This document shows positions 11,457-24,067 of a stretch of DNA of 64,000 nucleotides, piece by piece. The stretch's first letter is position 1. The number at the start of each line of letters is the position of its first letter. The DNA comes from Juglans regia (lineage: Eukaryota > Streptophyta > Magnoliopsida > Fagales > Juglandaceae). Under the pieces are notes generated by a model. The model did no database searches and was not told the DNA's origin. It worked only from the letters and a program-made list of their open reading frames with translations. Location of the stretch: assembly GCF_001411555.2 (NCBI RefSeq), contig NC_049903.1, positions 27,168,270 through 27,232,269 on the forward strand. The letters are read 5' to 3'. Position numbers and translations under genes: made by a program.

Positions 11457-11500
<44 letters not shown>
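11457..11500. repeat. (TA)22 microsatellite
   Basis: Uninterrupted TA dinucleotide run of 44 bases in an otherwise AT-rich gene-free stretch (10860-11825). Shorter TA runs lie at about 12200-12222, 13289-13312 and 25934-25961. Confidence 0.95.
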
Positions 11501-11507
<7 letters not shown>

Positions 11508-11825
11508 ATGAAGGATAAGGAAATGAAGGGCTAAATAAAAAGGAAATCAAACGGATTGAAATGCATGTTTGACTGTTTGAGGAAAGGGGCCATGATAGTG
11601 AAGGTCCACGAGGCTAAGGGGCGGACTGCAAAGCAAGAATGCACCACTGGTAGTGCACCTAATGATGTCCATTCCTAAGGAAGTTAGGTTCTTATCCACT
11701 ATCCATGAAACGAACCGCTAACCCTAACACAAGATTTACAGTGTGTACCAACCAAAAGGTTAAAGTGGAAAGACTATAAAGGCACGACTGAGACTGAATG
11801 TGATTGCATGACCAAACTATATGTC

Positions 11826-13288
11826 TGTAACGATCTGGTCCAATAATAATTCTTAGGAGAATCTTATTGGGCCAATAATTAGATTTAAAGCCCATTAATA
11901 GTTATGGACCAAGTGAGCCCTATTAAAATAGTAATTGGCCCTATAAATCCTTTATAAAGCTCAATGATATTTATTAGACAATTGGGCACATATCGGAGTC
12001 AAGACCAGACTCGTTAAAATTATTGGATTTTTAGCCCATAAAATGAACCCTTAGGCCCAATGCCATTTTCTCTGTAACTCTAAATCATGCAATTCTTCAC
12101 TTTCCATTAGATTCACGTGCCAATAGAATTATCTCCCAATGGGATTATAATTCTACGATCCTTGTCACCCTAAATTTCTAAATCCAACTACCTTTTATAC
12201 ATATATATATATATATATATACACGTGTCTTTCCAACCAGTTTGCATCCACTATTTTTCTCCCTTACAAAACTAGGGTTGCCTCAAGTCAACTTTATTTT
12301 CTCAACAAGCCCCTGATCTCATGCACGTTGTCAGTGTCTCTCTCTTCAGGCCACACGTTGCACACCCAAAATCGTAAGCCACTTTCATTTTCAGTGAGAG
12401 CCAAAACAACCACCAAATGAGTTCACGCAACGTAGCTACACCGCAAGTCAACAACGCCGAAAACCAACCAACCCCGTGTGCGTGCAGCCCTGCACCGAGA
12501 ACCACCAAGCTTTGCACCGTCCAAAACTCAACCCTCTTCCTCCACACACAATCGACGCAACCCATGCATGAACGCCCCCTGTTTTACAATACAAAAACAG
12601 AGCAACGTTGCCCAAACCAAGTGCAAGCCGGCTGCACGTCTCCCCCTGCACAGAAAGTGCCGACCACCGTGTGGGTGGCCTCCGTGTCTCAACAGGTTGT
12701 TGTTGTTCCATGGTTGCACTGAAGGATCAAACGACGCTGTCACCTGCTTCCAAGACTCACTCCGTGAAGCCGAAAATGAGTTGCCCCGCCAGCCATGACA
12801 CCCAACTCCACGGGCCACCAGTCACAGCGCCTCATTGCTGGAAGAATATGATCACAACTCCACCCATAGTCACGGCCAATCCTTGTCTCGGTGAATCTCT
12901 ACACCTCCCTCTCTCTCCCTCTCTCTCTCTCTCTCTCTCCAGAGATAGCATAGGCACTATTACGGCGTTGGTATAGTAAACTGTTATGGGTCAAGAAAGT
13001 TAAATGGGCCATGGGTTGGATTTTTGTTATAGGTTTAATGTGGCATATAGAATTAAGAGAGTTTGGCCCACGAAATATTAGACTATTTTTAGGGTTAAAA
13101 TGATAATTTTAGATTTTTAGGAAACAAAGGTTAATTTAGTATTTTATGCTTAAATATCAAAATATGTGTTTAATTAGAAATTGACGTAAATTAAGTGACT
13201 ATTTTATAGATGATCAATTTCGTACTGAAAATATTGGATTAGATAAGTAGCTTGATCATAAAATTAGTATTAACACATGTTAACTAGT

Positions 13289-13320
<32 letters not shown>

Positions 13321-14207
13321 TATTATTATTAAAGTCAGTTCTTTGGAAGCTAATATTTATTTGCCACACATGTCATGACATTTGCAAGCACGTTGTTCAT
13401 CGTGTTTCATTTCGCATAATATAGTTATGTATGTATTATGCATCTCATGCATCTTACATTACATAAGACACGTAAACTTTCATGAGATCAAGTGTAAGAT
13501 AAGTTAAGAACATTCAATAAGATGGTCATTCTGATGCATGGTATCATGCGATTTACGGATAGATATGTAAGCCACGAACCTAAGCATGGTCTACCATAGT
13601 ATGCTAGAATACTATTAGCGGACCCTTTTGCAGCAGTAGGATGTGGGATAGGTGCCCAACCTCGTACACAAGGTTAAGTATGTTTGCCAGTATGATAAGT
13701 ATAATAAGTATGATAAGTAAGATAAGTCATGCATATTATAAACATACGTATGAATGATCATGTTCTTAAATTCTCAGTATGAAATGTTTTACGAAAAAAC
13801 TTATGTTATGTTTACGTTATGATGAGTTTCTTACTGAGTTATTGACTCATTTTAGTTTGTTTTATGTTTTTAAACTACCCCAGGTCAGAATATTTATGAA
13901 AGTAGAGCTGTAGGACGAGACTTGGTCCATGGAGGTTTGACAGTGGCCTAAATCATGTACATAGATTTTAAGTTATGATTTTTTATAGCACACACTTCAA
14001 AAATTTTAATAAATGTTCACACGTATTCTCTCTTATGATCTTAGTAATTTTAATAAAGAGTTATTTTATTTATTATATAGAATCTTTGTATCTTGCACAA
14101 TTATAAGAAAATATTTTAAAGTTAAGTTTAGTAGTAGCACACTGATTCTAAGGAAATTTCAAGAAAAAATGATGTTATTCTTAATCATGGGGGAGCGGGG
14201 TGTTACA
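11826..14207. mobile_element. Probable solo LTR, 2.4 kb
   Basis: Starts TGTAACGATCTGG and ends GGGGTGTTACA, giving TGTAAC/GTTACA termini. The flanks are ATGTC (11821-11825) and ATGAC (14208-14212), a 5-bp target duplication with one mismatch. No gag or pol lies inside. The interior holds a GC-richer block at 12300-12900 with many overlapping short ORFs on both strands and a CT run. Sequence just outside on the right (TTCTTACTGAGTATTTGACT near 14320) resembles sequence inside near its right end (13830), so it probably sits in an older LTR of a related family. The strand cannot be set. Confidence 0.6.
12908..12940 (+). repeat. (CT)n microsatellite
   Basis: CT/CCT-rich run inside the 2.4-kb LTR, preceded by a GC-richer block. 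In plants such CT runs are often found in transcript leaders, but no transcript can be shown here. Confidence 0.85.
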
Positions 14208-14588
14208 ATGACTGAGACCTTAAGAAATCAAGGGGAATACATGTATACATATTAATGTGACTCTGAATGTTATTGCATGACTGAAAACTTGAGTTTTTAT
14301 ATATTTACATTATGAAGTAGTTCTTACTGAGTATTTGACTAATTTTTAGCTTAATTTTTAGATTTTTTAAAATGCTTCCGCAAACTTTCTTTTAAATCTT
14401 GAAGTATGATTTATTTTTATGAAATGAAGTCTCTTATACCCGGTACTGCGTCAAGAATAAATTTTTTAAAAGCAAGTAGCATTTTAGTCTCTCTATTTTC
14501 TAAAACAAGCATTATTGTTAAATCTAAAGGAATGGCATGTGTTGCATGTTGTATTGTTTGTAGTCAATTAACTGGTAGTAAGTAATTG

Positions 14589-17500
14589 TGTAACGCTTCC
14601 AAATTCTGCTTGGGATTAGACGGATTTTGAAGTGTCAAAACATGCAACACAAGGTTACTTGCCCCTACTCATGACAATTAAGTATGCAATGCACTTAGCA
14701 TAAATCTAACAATATGTAATATTTGCAGCATATATTTTTTTTCTTTAAGTAATAAGATGCACCTAATGCGTTATATCCCAAACATGAAACATATTCAATA
14801 AATTGAAGATAATAGATGTTTAAGTTACAGCATAAGTCCAAAATATATGTAACTATAATAGTACTGGAGGCAGATCTCCTTAAGTACATGTAGAAGTTAA
14901 GGTGACTACTAGGCTAATCCATCAAGTAGTTTGCGAAACTCACTCAAGGACGCCATAATACTATCAATAAAATGGAGCATTGAAGTGATAAGCTATGCGT
15001 CATGTTGTTGTTGTTGTCTAATCGACCGTTTCTAATTGGTCATCCTCCGTTGCGCCTTGTGATCCTGGTACATGATCTACCATTCTGGAGGGAATAGTAG
15101 TTGGAACTATGAAGTGAGATTTGATTACAAATCTCAACATGTTAACAAACAACTTAAACTGACAGTTTAAAGATGCATGCATGACGGTAAAAACATGAAT
15201 GCAAAACATAAACATGAGTAACTTAACGTGACTTGACAAATGGTATGACATGTACTAACATGACTTGAACTGACATGAAATGAACAGAACCGGCATGAAC
15301 TTACAATTGAATGTGACATAGTGTGGCTTGAACTTAAACATGAAATAACGTGAACTGAGACTGAACATGAACTTGAACTGGACATGACTGAAACTGAACA
15401 TGAACTTCAAATCTTATTCAATAAAAACTTAATTAATAAACGTGAATTTTGGCTGCTACACAGGTCCTTAAAGTCGTGTGCCCTTGCTGATATCCCATCA
15501 CATCATAGGTATCTGCATCAGCTGTAAGTGCGTTAACATACGTATCAGTTCACTGGTATTTGCACCTACTATGAAAAACATAATGTACGTATCTCGTGAC
15601 AGGTATTTTCACCCTCATGAGTATGTATAACACGAAATTGAAATATGGGTGACACCATCGGCATTGGTGCCTGGCTTCGTTCCGGTGACAAGTTACTTAG
15701 ACTTCATTCGAAGCCTGTTGATAGTACTTTTTCAATGCAAGAAATTTCATACCAGTTTCAACACTCTAGCGAGAACAATAAAGTTCCACTAAGATATTAT
15801 GACATCCTAGCGTTTGAGGTCGTGACAAACATAAAAGACTTGACTAATGTGAAAATACTATTGTGAGACACTCTTTACTTGAGACATGACATGACGTGAA
15901 ATGGAATGACTGATAACATGATATAACATAACGTGACATGTACGTAAGATGAATAATATGGTATAACATGAAACAGATAAACATTTTGTGACATGATGTA
16001 ACATATAACAGATAACTTTTCGTGACATGACATAACATGTAACAAATGAACATTTCGTGACATAACATAATGTGTAACAAATAAAAATTTCATGACATGA
16101 CATAATGTATAACAAACAAACATTTGATGATATAGTATAATGTGTAACATATATATATTTCGTGAGATAGCATAATATGTAACAGATAAACATTTCATGA
16201 CATGGCGTAGTATGCCATATATAAAAACATAAGAACATGAATAATTGTTCTCTTACCAACACGCATACACAATATATTGACAGCAAGTTAGAGACTAACT
16301 TATAGTGAGCGTATCATGATAAATAAAATGCACGAATTATTTGGAAACTATAAGGAGATATTTATAAACGTTAGAAACTCCTTACTAATAAACTTAGAAA
16401 CATATAAACACTGAATTAAAGTAAAATGACCATTTACCCCTCTACATGTAAAAAAATGATCATTTTACTCCTAATTTAAGGATTTCACATCCTGACTCGA
16501 AAACTTATCAAAATTTACATTTCTCATATAAATTTTGTCTTAAGTCCAAATATCTAATTAGAAAATTTTTAAAAATAACACAACCTTATGGAACAAGCAT
16601 AGGCCGAAACGTGCAAAGTTCTAAACTTTTGTTTTTTTGTTGCAAATCTTTCAAACCCTATCTTTCATGCTAAAACCGAAATATACAACATACAAAATCA
16701 CATCCTATACTTAAATAATATACTAAAACAGCCAAAAAAGTTATATCATAAAAACACAAACTTCCTTCATATTCAAAACTTCAAGTATTTTGACCCCAAA
16801 AAACAACCCTTGATGTTCATAGTCTATCTCTTTTCAAAACAACTCTAAGAACTCCCAAAAGTTCAACAACATACTCTCAATATGTTCATAAAATATTCTT
16901 AAAAAATGTCATGCTGTAAATAATTAAGTCAAAATCACAAAAAGTCACAAAATCATACTCAACACAATCGGTTTGCACCCATTCACCAAAACCGAGTGCA
17001 ATGTGGTTTGGTTTTGATCAAAATATTAGATCCAAAACTTTTCATGAAGTAAATTATTAATAAACAACATCATATGCTTAACATTCAAGTCGTGAAATAG
17101 ATCTAAGCATCAAACCTAAAATCACATGTCAAAATTTGCATAAAACATAGATTCATCCAAGAACCTCAAATACAAGACCTATCTAGACCTTTGCATGCAT
17201 AAAAATTCATATATTCATGATCAACACCATAAATATTCAAACAAATATTCTAACACATAGATCAAAGTCCTAAGACCACTGAGCATGCTTTCACAAGAAA
17301 AGATCCAAGTTTTTCCAAAACATAATCTGTTTTCATAATCCCAATTTTTAACTTTTTAGATCTATGCAAAAATCTTATTAAAAACGTATAAAATGCAACA
17401 GATCTTCATCAAACCCGTATACTAGCATGTTAGATATAAACCATAAAAATATCAGACCAAGATCATGCCAATAACTTAGTCTAAAACATCAAAATATCAC

Positions 17501-18941
17501 ACACTGTCCAGACTGCTACCCATAATGACCTCTTCATTCTTAAAAAAACTTTTCACCCATCAAACGTCAATGAAAATTTATACATAATATATCAAAAGAA
17601 ACTAGTCTCAAAGATTAAAAACTTATATGAAGAGAATTTCGTGAGAATATACTTACAACAGCTGTCCGAGAGTTCCTCTAGATTCATTTCCAAGAAAAGA
17701 TTTCAAAAGTGGCCAAGGGCTAGTGAAATGAACAAGGATGAGACTTATACTTCAGGAGGGATGAAAGGAGATGTGTGAGTGACATTTTGGGTGATGTGGT
17801 ATTAGTAAAACCAGATGTAAAACCAGGTGCCCCAAACCATGGTTTTTCAGCCTGTTGCTGCTGAGTGTGAGGGATGTGGTGAGGAGGCTCTTGGCCTTCC
17901 AATCAAACACTATTTGGGATTGACTTGGGCAGTGAAAAGACACCTATGGTAGAGAAACTTCCTCCCCAAGCCTTGCCTTAGTAGTGCAATTTCGTGAGCC
18001 TTAATAGGCCTTAACCGAGTGGGCCATCATTTGGGGTTTCAATGGGGTTTGAGTTTCTAACAAAGCCTAAATCTAATTTTTCTTGGCCCAATAATAGTAT
18101 GAATTTGAGTGATTAATAGCATGTAGAAGTGATTTAAATAAATGATTAAACATTAAGCTACAACTGGTTACAATTAGGGTTTTGAAGGAAACATTTGAGG
18201 TTTGGGAAAAACATTTGGGGTTTTGGTTTTCACCAAGAGTTTGGGGTTTTAATTAGATTCCAAGTATTTGGGGGTTTTACTAGGGTTGAAACCCTATTTG
18301 GTTTGGTACAAAATAGATGGTTAGATGGAATATGTTTGGCTTAAGTAGCAAGATTATAAAGCTTGATTTTCCTTCACATTCCATCTCATGATCCCTCTTG
18401 GTGCCAAATGTCCAATACTATTCGTTAAATGTGGCTAAGATCTTGCCAAGTGTCTAAATAAAAATTCTTTAATCTAATTTGGACATTTCACACATTGATC
18501 TTGAAAACTGGATTGAGTGCTAACACCGAGGTCACTATTCACTCCAAAAAAGGTGAAAATGACTTTGCACCATAAAATCTTAAATATTCATATGAAACCA
18601 GAAGCATACTTTGTTTCTTGAAATTCAACTCCTAAGTGTCTTAAACAATTTAAAATGCTTTTTCAAACAGTTCTAGTCCGGAAGCGAAAATTGTTTCATT
18701 GCGCCATAAAATCTTAAATATTCATCTGAGACTAATGTCACAGACCGTTTCTAATTCTAGTACTTTTAAGTATCTCAAATAAATAAAATCATGTTTCTAG
18801 CACTATAGTGAGTAGTAAAACTGACTATACTGATAGACTAAAATGTGCACGATTCCTCAATTCGTGAAACCTTCCGTAATTTTCATGAGGTTTCTAAAGC
18901 CTAAAGAAATTCATCCATTAAATTTTTTGTGGGTTGTTACA
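14589..18941. mobile_element. Giant solo LTR, 4.35 kb, copy 1
   Basis: Starts TGTAACGCTTCC and ends GTGGGTTGTTACA. It is flanked by a perfect 5-bp target duplication AATTG (14584-14588 and 18942-18946). The same sequence is found along its whole length at 56497-60860, in the same direction, with a different target duplication. There is no gag or pol, so this is a solo LTR of a retrotransposon with very long LTRs, as in the TAT/Ogre group, formed by LTR-LTR recombination. It includes a degenerate ATGACATAAC-rich zone (15200-16220), a long A-rich middle, and a G/T-rich stretch with GGGGTTT pieces (18170-18300). Confidence 0.85.
15973..16216 (+). repeat. 35-bp tandem array, seven units, in the giant LTR
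   Basis: Units start at 15973, 16008, 16042, 16077, 16112, 16147 and 16182 (step 34-35 bp). Consensus pieces are ACARATAAACATTTCGTGACAT followed by a variable ATAATGTGTA. The second LTR copy keeps only about three units (57870-57970). A looser repeat of CATGAACTTGAACTG type lies at 15208-15414. Confidence 0.9.
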
Positions 18942-18946
18942 AATTG

Positions 18947-19760
18947 TCATTTAAAGGTTCTACTACGTGAGTATGAAGTTCTAACATGTTATAACTCTAG
19001 CATTTCCTTATGCCTTTGATATAGGAAATGCCATTTTATTTGAGCCATGACCACTATCATGTTATAGCTCTCGGAGTACGGATGCGCACTATTCACATTT
19101 TACTAAATGGATTCCCTAAAACGAAATGTGTTGTTGGCATCCATTCACCCGTGAAGAATGCTCTAATAATGGGGGATAATCGGCTCATTGACTAATGTTG
19201 GGCCGATATTCGGAAACGTATAGAACCTATTGGGGAGACATGATCTGCCCCATAAGCCCATACATGATGGAATACAAGTTGGAACTCAGCTCACAGCCTT
19301 AGAGAAATATCAATATCTAGTTATGAGTTCGGCAATTATCGTATATTCCTTTTAAAAATAAGAGTAAATATGAGATTAATATGAAAAAATTATTTTTTTA
19401 TTTTTTTAATAGTAGACTCCACTATTTTCAAAATGAGTATACAATATTTATACAACCTATAACTATATTTAACATTACTTTGGACATGATACCGCAGAAT
19501 GAGAAATTGACAACTCAACATAATTTAGCTGAGTTGCAAATTGTCAATTTTTAATATTTAAATATGTCATGTGTTTTCTTAGAAAAGAAAACAAGGTGCA
19601 TTATACTAGTTTTTATAATTTTAAGTCTGGAATATAGAATTCCTAATGACTAGGTTGCAGAATATGAAAGCCCAAAAACGACGCAGCTCGGAAGGGAAGA
19701 AAGATTCATTCTTGGACGTGCTGAGGTGGGCTGACGCCTCGATTGGTGAGGTGAGGAGCC
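18947..19760. other. Gene-free stretch between giant LTR and hAT element
   Basis: About 800 bp, AT-rich. I see no ORF with family resemblance. A direct repeat of TAGCATTTCCTTATGCC/TAGGAAATGCC type near 19010-19040 forms a small inverted pair. The rest is unassigned and probably old transposon sequence. Confidence 0.4.
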
Positions 19761-19768
19761 CCCTGTGG

Positions 19769-20352
19769 TAGGGGTGGGCAGCGGGGCCCAGCCCCAACAT
19801 GGGCGAGCGGGCTACCCTGCACCGCCCATGCAGGGGTAGGGGGCGGATTGACCCTTGCGGGGCCTCGCCCCACCCCTGCCCCCCGCTCCGCACTCTTCCT
19901 ATTTTTAGTGTAAAAATTTTTAATTTATAATATTTATATAAGTAATTTATATAAATATATTGTATATAAATATATACAATTTGTTAAAAACTTGAATTTA
20001 ACTTCAAGTTAATGAGATTACCTTGGCCTCCTTGGCCAACCATTATATAAGAAGCCAAGGCAATACAATAGTGATAGTTAAGAAATGTGAGACTTACTAT
20101 GACCTCCTATATAATGGCCTAGGAGGCTAAGACAATCTAAAATATAACTCTAATGAGTTTGTATTTTTTTAATGTATAAATTTTAATTCATACTTTAAAT
20201 TATATTATAATTTGAGTCTAAAAAAAATTTTAAACTAATTTTTTTTTTAAACAACAGGTTGAGCGGGGGGCGGGACAGGGTGCTGTTTCTACCCCACCCC
20301 CCGGTAGCGGGGGGCCACGCCCCCGCCCTGCACCATGTGGGTAGCACCCCTA
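19769..20352. mobile_element. Non-autonomous hAT element related to hAT-2
   Basis: 584 bp, flanked by a perfect 8-bp target duplication CCCTGTGG (19761-19768 and 20353-20360), as hAT elements make. The ends start TAGGGGTGGGCAGC (left) and, read inwards from the right, TAGGGGTGCTACCC. They match the right and left ends of hAT-2 (TAGGGGTGGGTAGC and TAGAGGTGCTACC), so it is probably a deletion derivative once moved by a hAT-2-like transposase. The two ends are very GC-rich and the middle is AT-rich. It carries no real gene. Confidence 0.92.
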
Positions 20353-20360
20353 CCCTGTGG

Positions 20361-21590
20361 TGATCTACTGCTGTACGGTGTCAGTGCATACGTCCATGGA
20401 GGTAAACAATATTTAAATGTAGAGAAAATAAGGAGAAATGAATATACGTATCTACGAGGTTTGGCACTAGGCCTACTACGTCCACGGGGGTTTGGGGAGG
20501 GGAAATTTCACTATAATGTGCTTGTTTGTAGTCTCTCTTAACCTCATATTTCTCATTGTACAATGGAAGCTAGAGATCTACTCGCTGGAGAATATGTTCT
20601 CTCTGGAACTCTTTGTCTAGAGGTTGAAGAAGTAACCGAAGAAGAAACTTGCCCAAAAATCCCTCTAAGCATTCAAAAGAAAAAATCCTAGTCCAAAAAA
20701 GTCATTGAAGCCGTAGGCATCTTGTCCATTTTATCTAACTCTCTTCTTGCGTGCGTCTTGGTAGTGGTGAGGGATGTCTACTTGGCATGTCTGACCCTTT
20801 CTCTATTTTCTACTTTCTCCTTACACCTCCCTGTCTCCTGACATCCTCACCGCTTGTCTCATTTTCCTCTCTCTTCATTTGTCTTCTAGTGATGACTCTT
20901 TGAGGGGCTAAGCCTTGAGAACTATTTTAGGCCTGATATATTTTATCATCTCACGTAGAATATACTTTTCCAATTAGCACTTTTATTAGAAAGTAATGTT
21001 AGACACAAATTTTAAGTGTGTAAATCTCGTACAAATCTTATAAAAAAAATAATGTTTTTATATTTTTTTACGATGGGATCCATTTAAAAAAAAAAACATT
21101 TACACAAAATTTGTATATTTGTAACTTGATTACTCTTTTATTAAATATATAAAACAGTAATAAGTAAAATCCATTGCAAGTGGACTCCCCCGGTTTTCAG
21201 TAACAGTGTATTGCTTTGGGTGGACATGTTTTGTTGGTGGTTGCACGTTTGTCTTTTTGTTTTATTCCCAGGCAGAGGCAGTTCTGAAAGTGCAGCTTAT
21301 TCCACAACAGAACAGACACCTCAATTTTGACACTGCATTTATAATTTTATATGCCGGACACTGAATGACGCGGCACTCTATTCTACTGATTAAGACCTGG
21401 ACCCATGATTAACGACTTTCCATTTCAATCCCTCCCTTTCCACTCTCCCATGATTCGATCCTCACTCCCACCATTTTCTTTCCATAAATTTCCCTTCGGA
21501 AAGCTCAATCGCACATTATCCTTTTAGGGTTTCGAAGAATTTTTCATTTTGACATATGTGCGGTGAAGGATCTCTTTGTAAACGATTGTA
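20361..21590 (+). other. Intergenic and promoter region before the CASP-like gene
   Basis: No coding gene recognised. 20990-21130 has an A/T-rich, MITE-like segment with ACACAAATTTTAAGTGTGTAAAT and ACATTTACACAAAATTTGTATA as rough inverted partners. The last 300 bp become more GC-rich and CT-rich, which fits the core promoter and 5' leader of the gene at 21591. I could not pick a TATA box with confidence. Confidence 0.4.
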
Positions 21591-24067
21591 ATGAACATGA
21601 GCCGGCCATCGGTTCATCCTGTGGAGGCTCCGCCCCTGACCGCTCATAATGCGCCGAGGGGGAGGATGAAGGACATTCAAGGTATGCCTGGAACCCCTGG
21701 CGGTCTTGCTTTACGTCTCTGTCAGTTCGTTTTTGCTCTTGTCTCTCTCTCCGTCATAACCACCACCTCCGATTTCTCCTCGGCCAGCGCGTTTTGGTAT
21801 GCCATGCTGGTTCTTATTCCTTGTTTTGCAATTCTAGGCTCTGTTTTTTCTTTGCACATGGCCTTTTTTTTAAACGAAACGCTACTGCGTATTCGTTTGG
21901 TTTATTGCGAATATTTTACTTTCTGAGATCACTGGATGGAATCGTATTGTTTGTGTAAATTCCATAATATGATTACACTGTTAAGTGCAAAGAGTTTCAC
22001 TAAGTTTTAAAATGGGACTGGTAGAAATGCAGATCATACCTCTTGATACGAACACATATAGTGAATACTGATACTAGAGGTGCGATCCACTACTTGGCTT
22101 GTGCCTTCTGGTATTGATGAATAAGTATACTGTTCATCCCTTGATGTAAATGCACATGAGACCTGAATTTGTTCTGACTAAACATCAGTTACCACATAAG
22201 ATTATTTTAGAAGAACAAGAAACATGGGCTTTATGATCAGCATGTTTTATTTTTAATATTAATAACCGAAATAGGGCTCATATTAGATCGATGGGAAGGT
22301 GGATTGATGCCTGGAGGGATGCTTAAGACCCTTTCTCATTACAAGTTTCCAAGCTTACACTTGGGAAAATGTTTGGGCCCCAATATTTTTGCAGGAACAG
22401 AGCATGTACTTTGTTTCTTGATCGAGATTGACCCAATCAAGATACTGACTTTCTATTTGAGAAATTAAAATTTTCCTTTAGTCTTCAGTAGCCAGGGTAT
22501 TTTTATAATCCATATTTACATCGGACATAGATATTTTTACATTTTCATATGTGGTGGATGATGTTTCGGGAATTGAGTCAAGTATAAAAACTGCTAGGAG
22601 GTTCTTAATGTTTTGGATTTTTCTTAATGCTTTCAGTACAAGAAATTACCTTATACATTTTTGTTCAATATGATTAAAGCATTCAGAGACTTCGAAAAAT
22701 GGAATATTGAGTGCTTTGTTTATTGAGGTAGGTTGGCCTCAATGTCTTGAACGTTCCAAAATTCTTTTTCCCCATTCTTCATGTGCAAATCCAAATCAAA
22801 CTCTTTCTCTTATCAAAACAGTAAAAGGCTGCATATTTTTCCAATTATTCCCTCTGAAGTAACTTAAAATCCAGCAACCAGAATGTTTCAACCACCAAAG
22901 TTCAGGCTTTTCAAACCCTAAGTCAATAAAGAAAAAAAAGGCAAGATAGCAACTTTTCCTTTCCTAAAAACCACCTCAGGCACACGGACACAGATTACCT
23001 TAATGTGTTCCTGTCAATTTGCTATTATAGCAAAATACTAAGACAAACCTCTGTTGAAATTTTCTTCCAAGTCCATGATGATGCCTGATGCAGACTTGTA
23101 TTCCAAGTTTAAGGCTTTTCCTCAAGATTATGAAGCAATCAAGATGAATTTGCTACTGTTTGGTTATTCATTGTAGTTTATACCTTCAACAAATAATTCA
23201 TTCTTTTAACTCTCTTTGAAGAGTAGATAAGTTAGAATAACGAGCTTTTAATTTTTCATCTGCATCAGCTACCTTGTTGTTGCTGTTAGCTTGCAAAGTT
23301 TGTGGAGCTTGTCACTAGCAATTGTTGATATATATGCCATTCTGGTGAGACGAAGTTTGCGGAACTGTAGAATTATTAGTTGCTTCACCATTGGCGATGG
23401 GGTAAGAAAACTCTTATGTTCAAGCCTTGCTGTGGCATGTTTTGGAATATATTGCTGATTAGATGCACAAATATATGCTTAAACTCTAGGAAAATGGCTG
23501 GCTAAGAGTTTGTTCCTTGTCATTAACCTTTCAATGAACTGATAATGAATTTGTACTGACCTTTGAGCCTAAATAAGTGTTTCTTATAGCCGGAAGTTGA
23601 TACAGTGCCGTACAACTGTACTTCTTGTGGAGGTTGCTTTCATAAATTGATTTTTTGTGTGTGTGTGTGTTTTTTTTACAGCCAATTGTTGTTGTAATCA
23701 ATGCATACTGAAGTTTTACTTCATTTCTAGTAATGATGGTCAGGTTGTTTATCATAATGATGTGTGATTGCCATAATATCCATGGTTTGGAAACTAAAAA
23801 TAGATTCATTTGTCTCATTACTAGTCGGGTCCATCTCCAGTTTACAAAATGCTTTTTTTTTTTATTATGGTGCAGGTCACATCTACTCTGACATTTGCTG
23901 CTGCATGTGCATCTGCTGGCATAACAGTCCTAATTAGCAATGATCTTAATAAATGTAGCTTGAACCACTGCACAAGATTTGAGACTGCTACGGCCATGGC
24001 TTTTATCAGCTGGTTTTCAGTGTCACCCTCTTTTCTCTTGAACTTTTGGTCATTGGCTTCCCGGTAA
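21591..24067 (+). CDS. CASPL5A: CASP-like membrane protein, CASPL5A type, three exons
   Basis: Exons 21591-21796, 23269-23401 and 23876-24067 join to 176 residues. All splice sites are GT-AG: donors GTATGC and GTAAGA, acceptors ATCAG and TGCAG. The protein begins [16 protein letters not shown], a typical CASPL5A start, then the family signature [10 protein letters not shown] and four membrane spans: about 41-60, 69-94, 114-134 and 153-172. Arg42 before span 1 and Asp112 (IGDG) before span 3 match conserved charged residues. The end, FWSLASR, is also typical. Such proteins belong to the MARVEL/CASP group in the plasma membrane. Casparian-strip CASPs act as scaffolds; subfamily 5 is broadly expressed and its role is poorly known. 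Without splicing, exon 1 would read into a false 111-residue ORF. Confidence 0.93.

Noticed and set aside
12302..12976. Overlapping ORFs of 87-122 codons on both strands
   Set aside because: They sit in a GC-richer block of the probable 2.4-kb LTR, run in five frames at once and show no family likeness; low stop density from base composition explains them.
15844..16286. Cys/His-rich ORFs of up to 142 codons
   Set aside because: They are translations of the degenerate 35-bp ATGACATA-type tandem array and change with each frame. No protein family is implied, and the second LTR copy does not keep them.
21591..21926. 111-codon ORF as a complete protein
   Set aside because: After residue 68 it runs into intron 1; the donor GTATGC at 21797 and the exon at 23269 restore the CASP-like sequence exactly.
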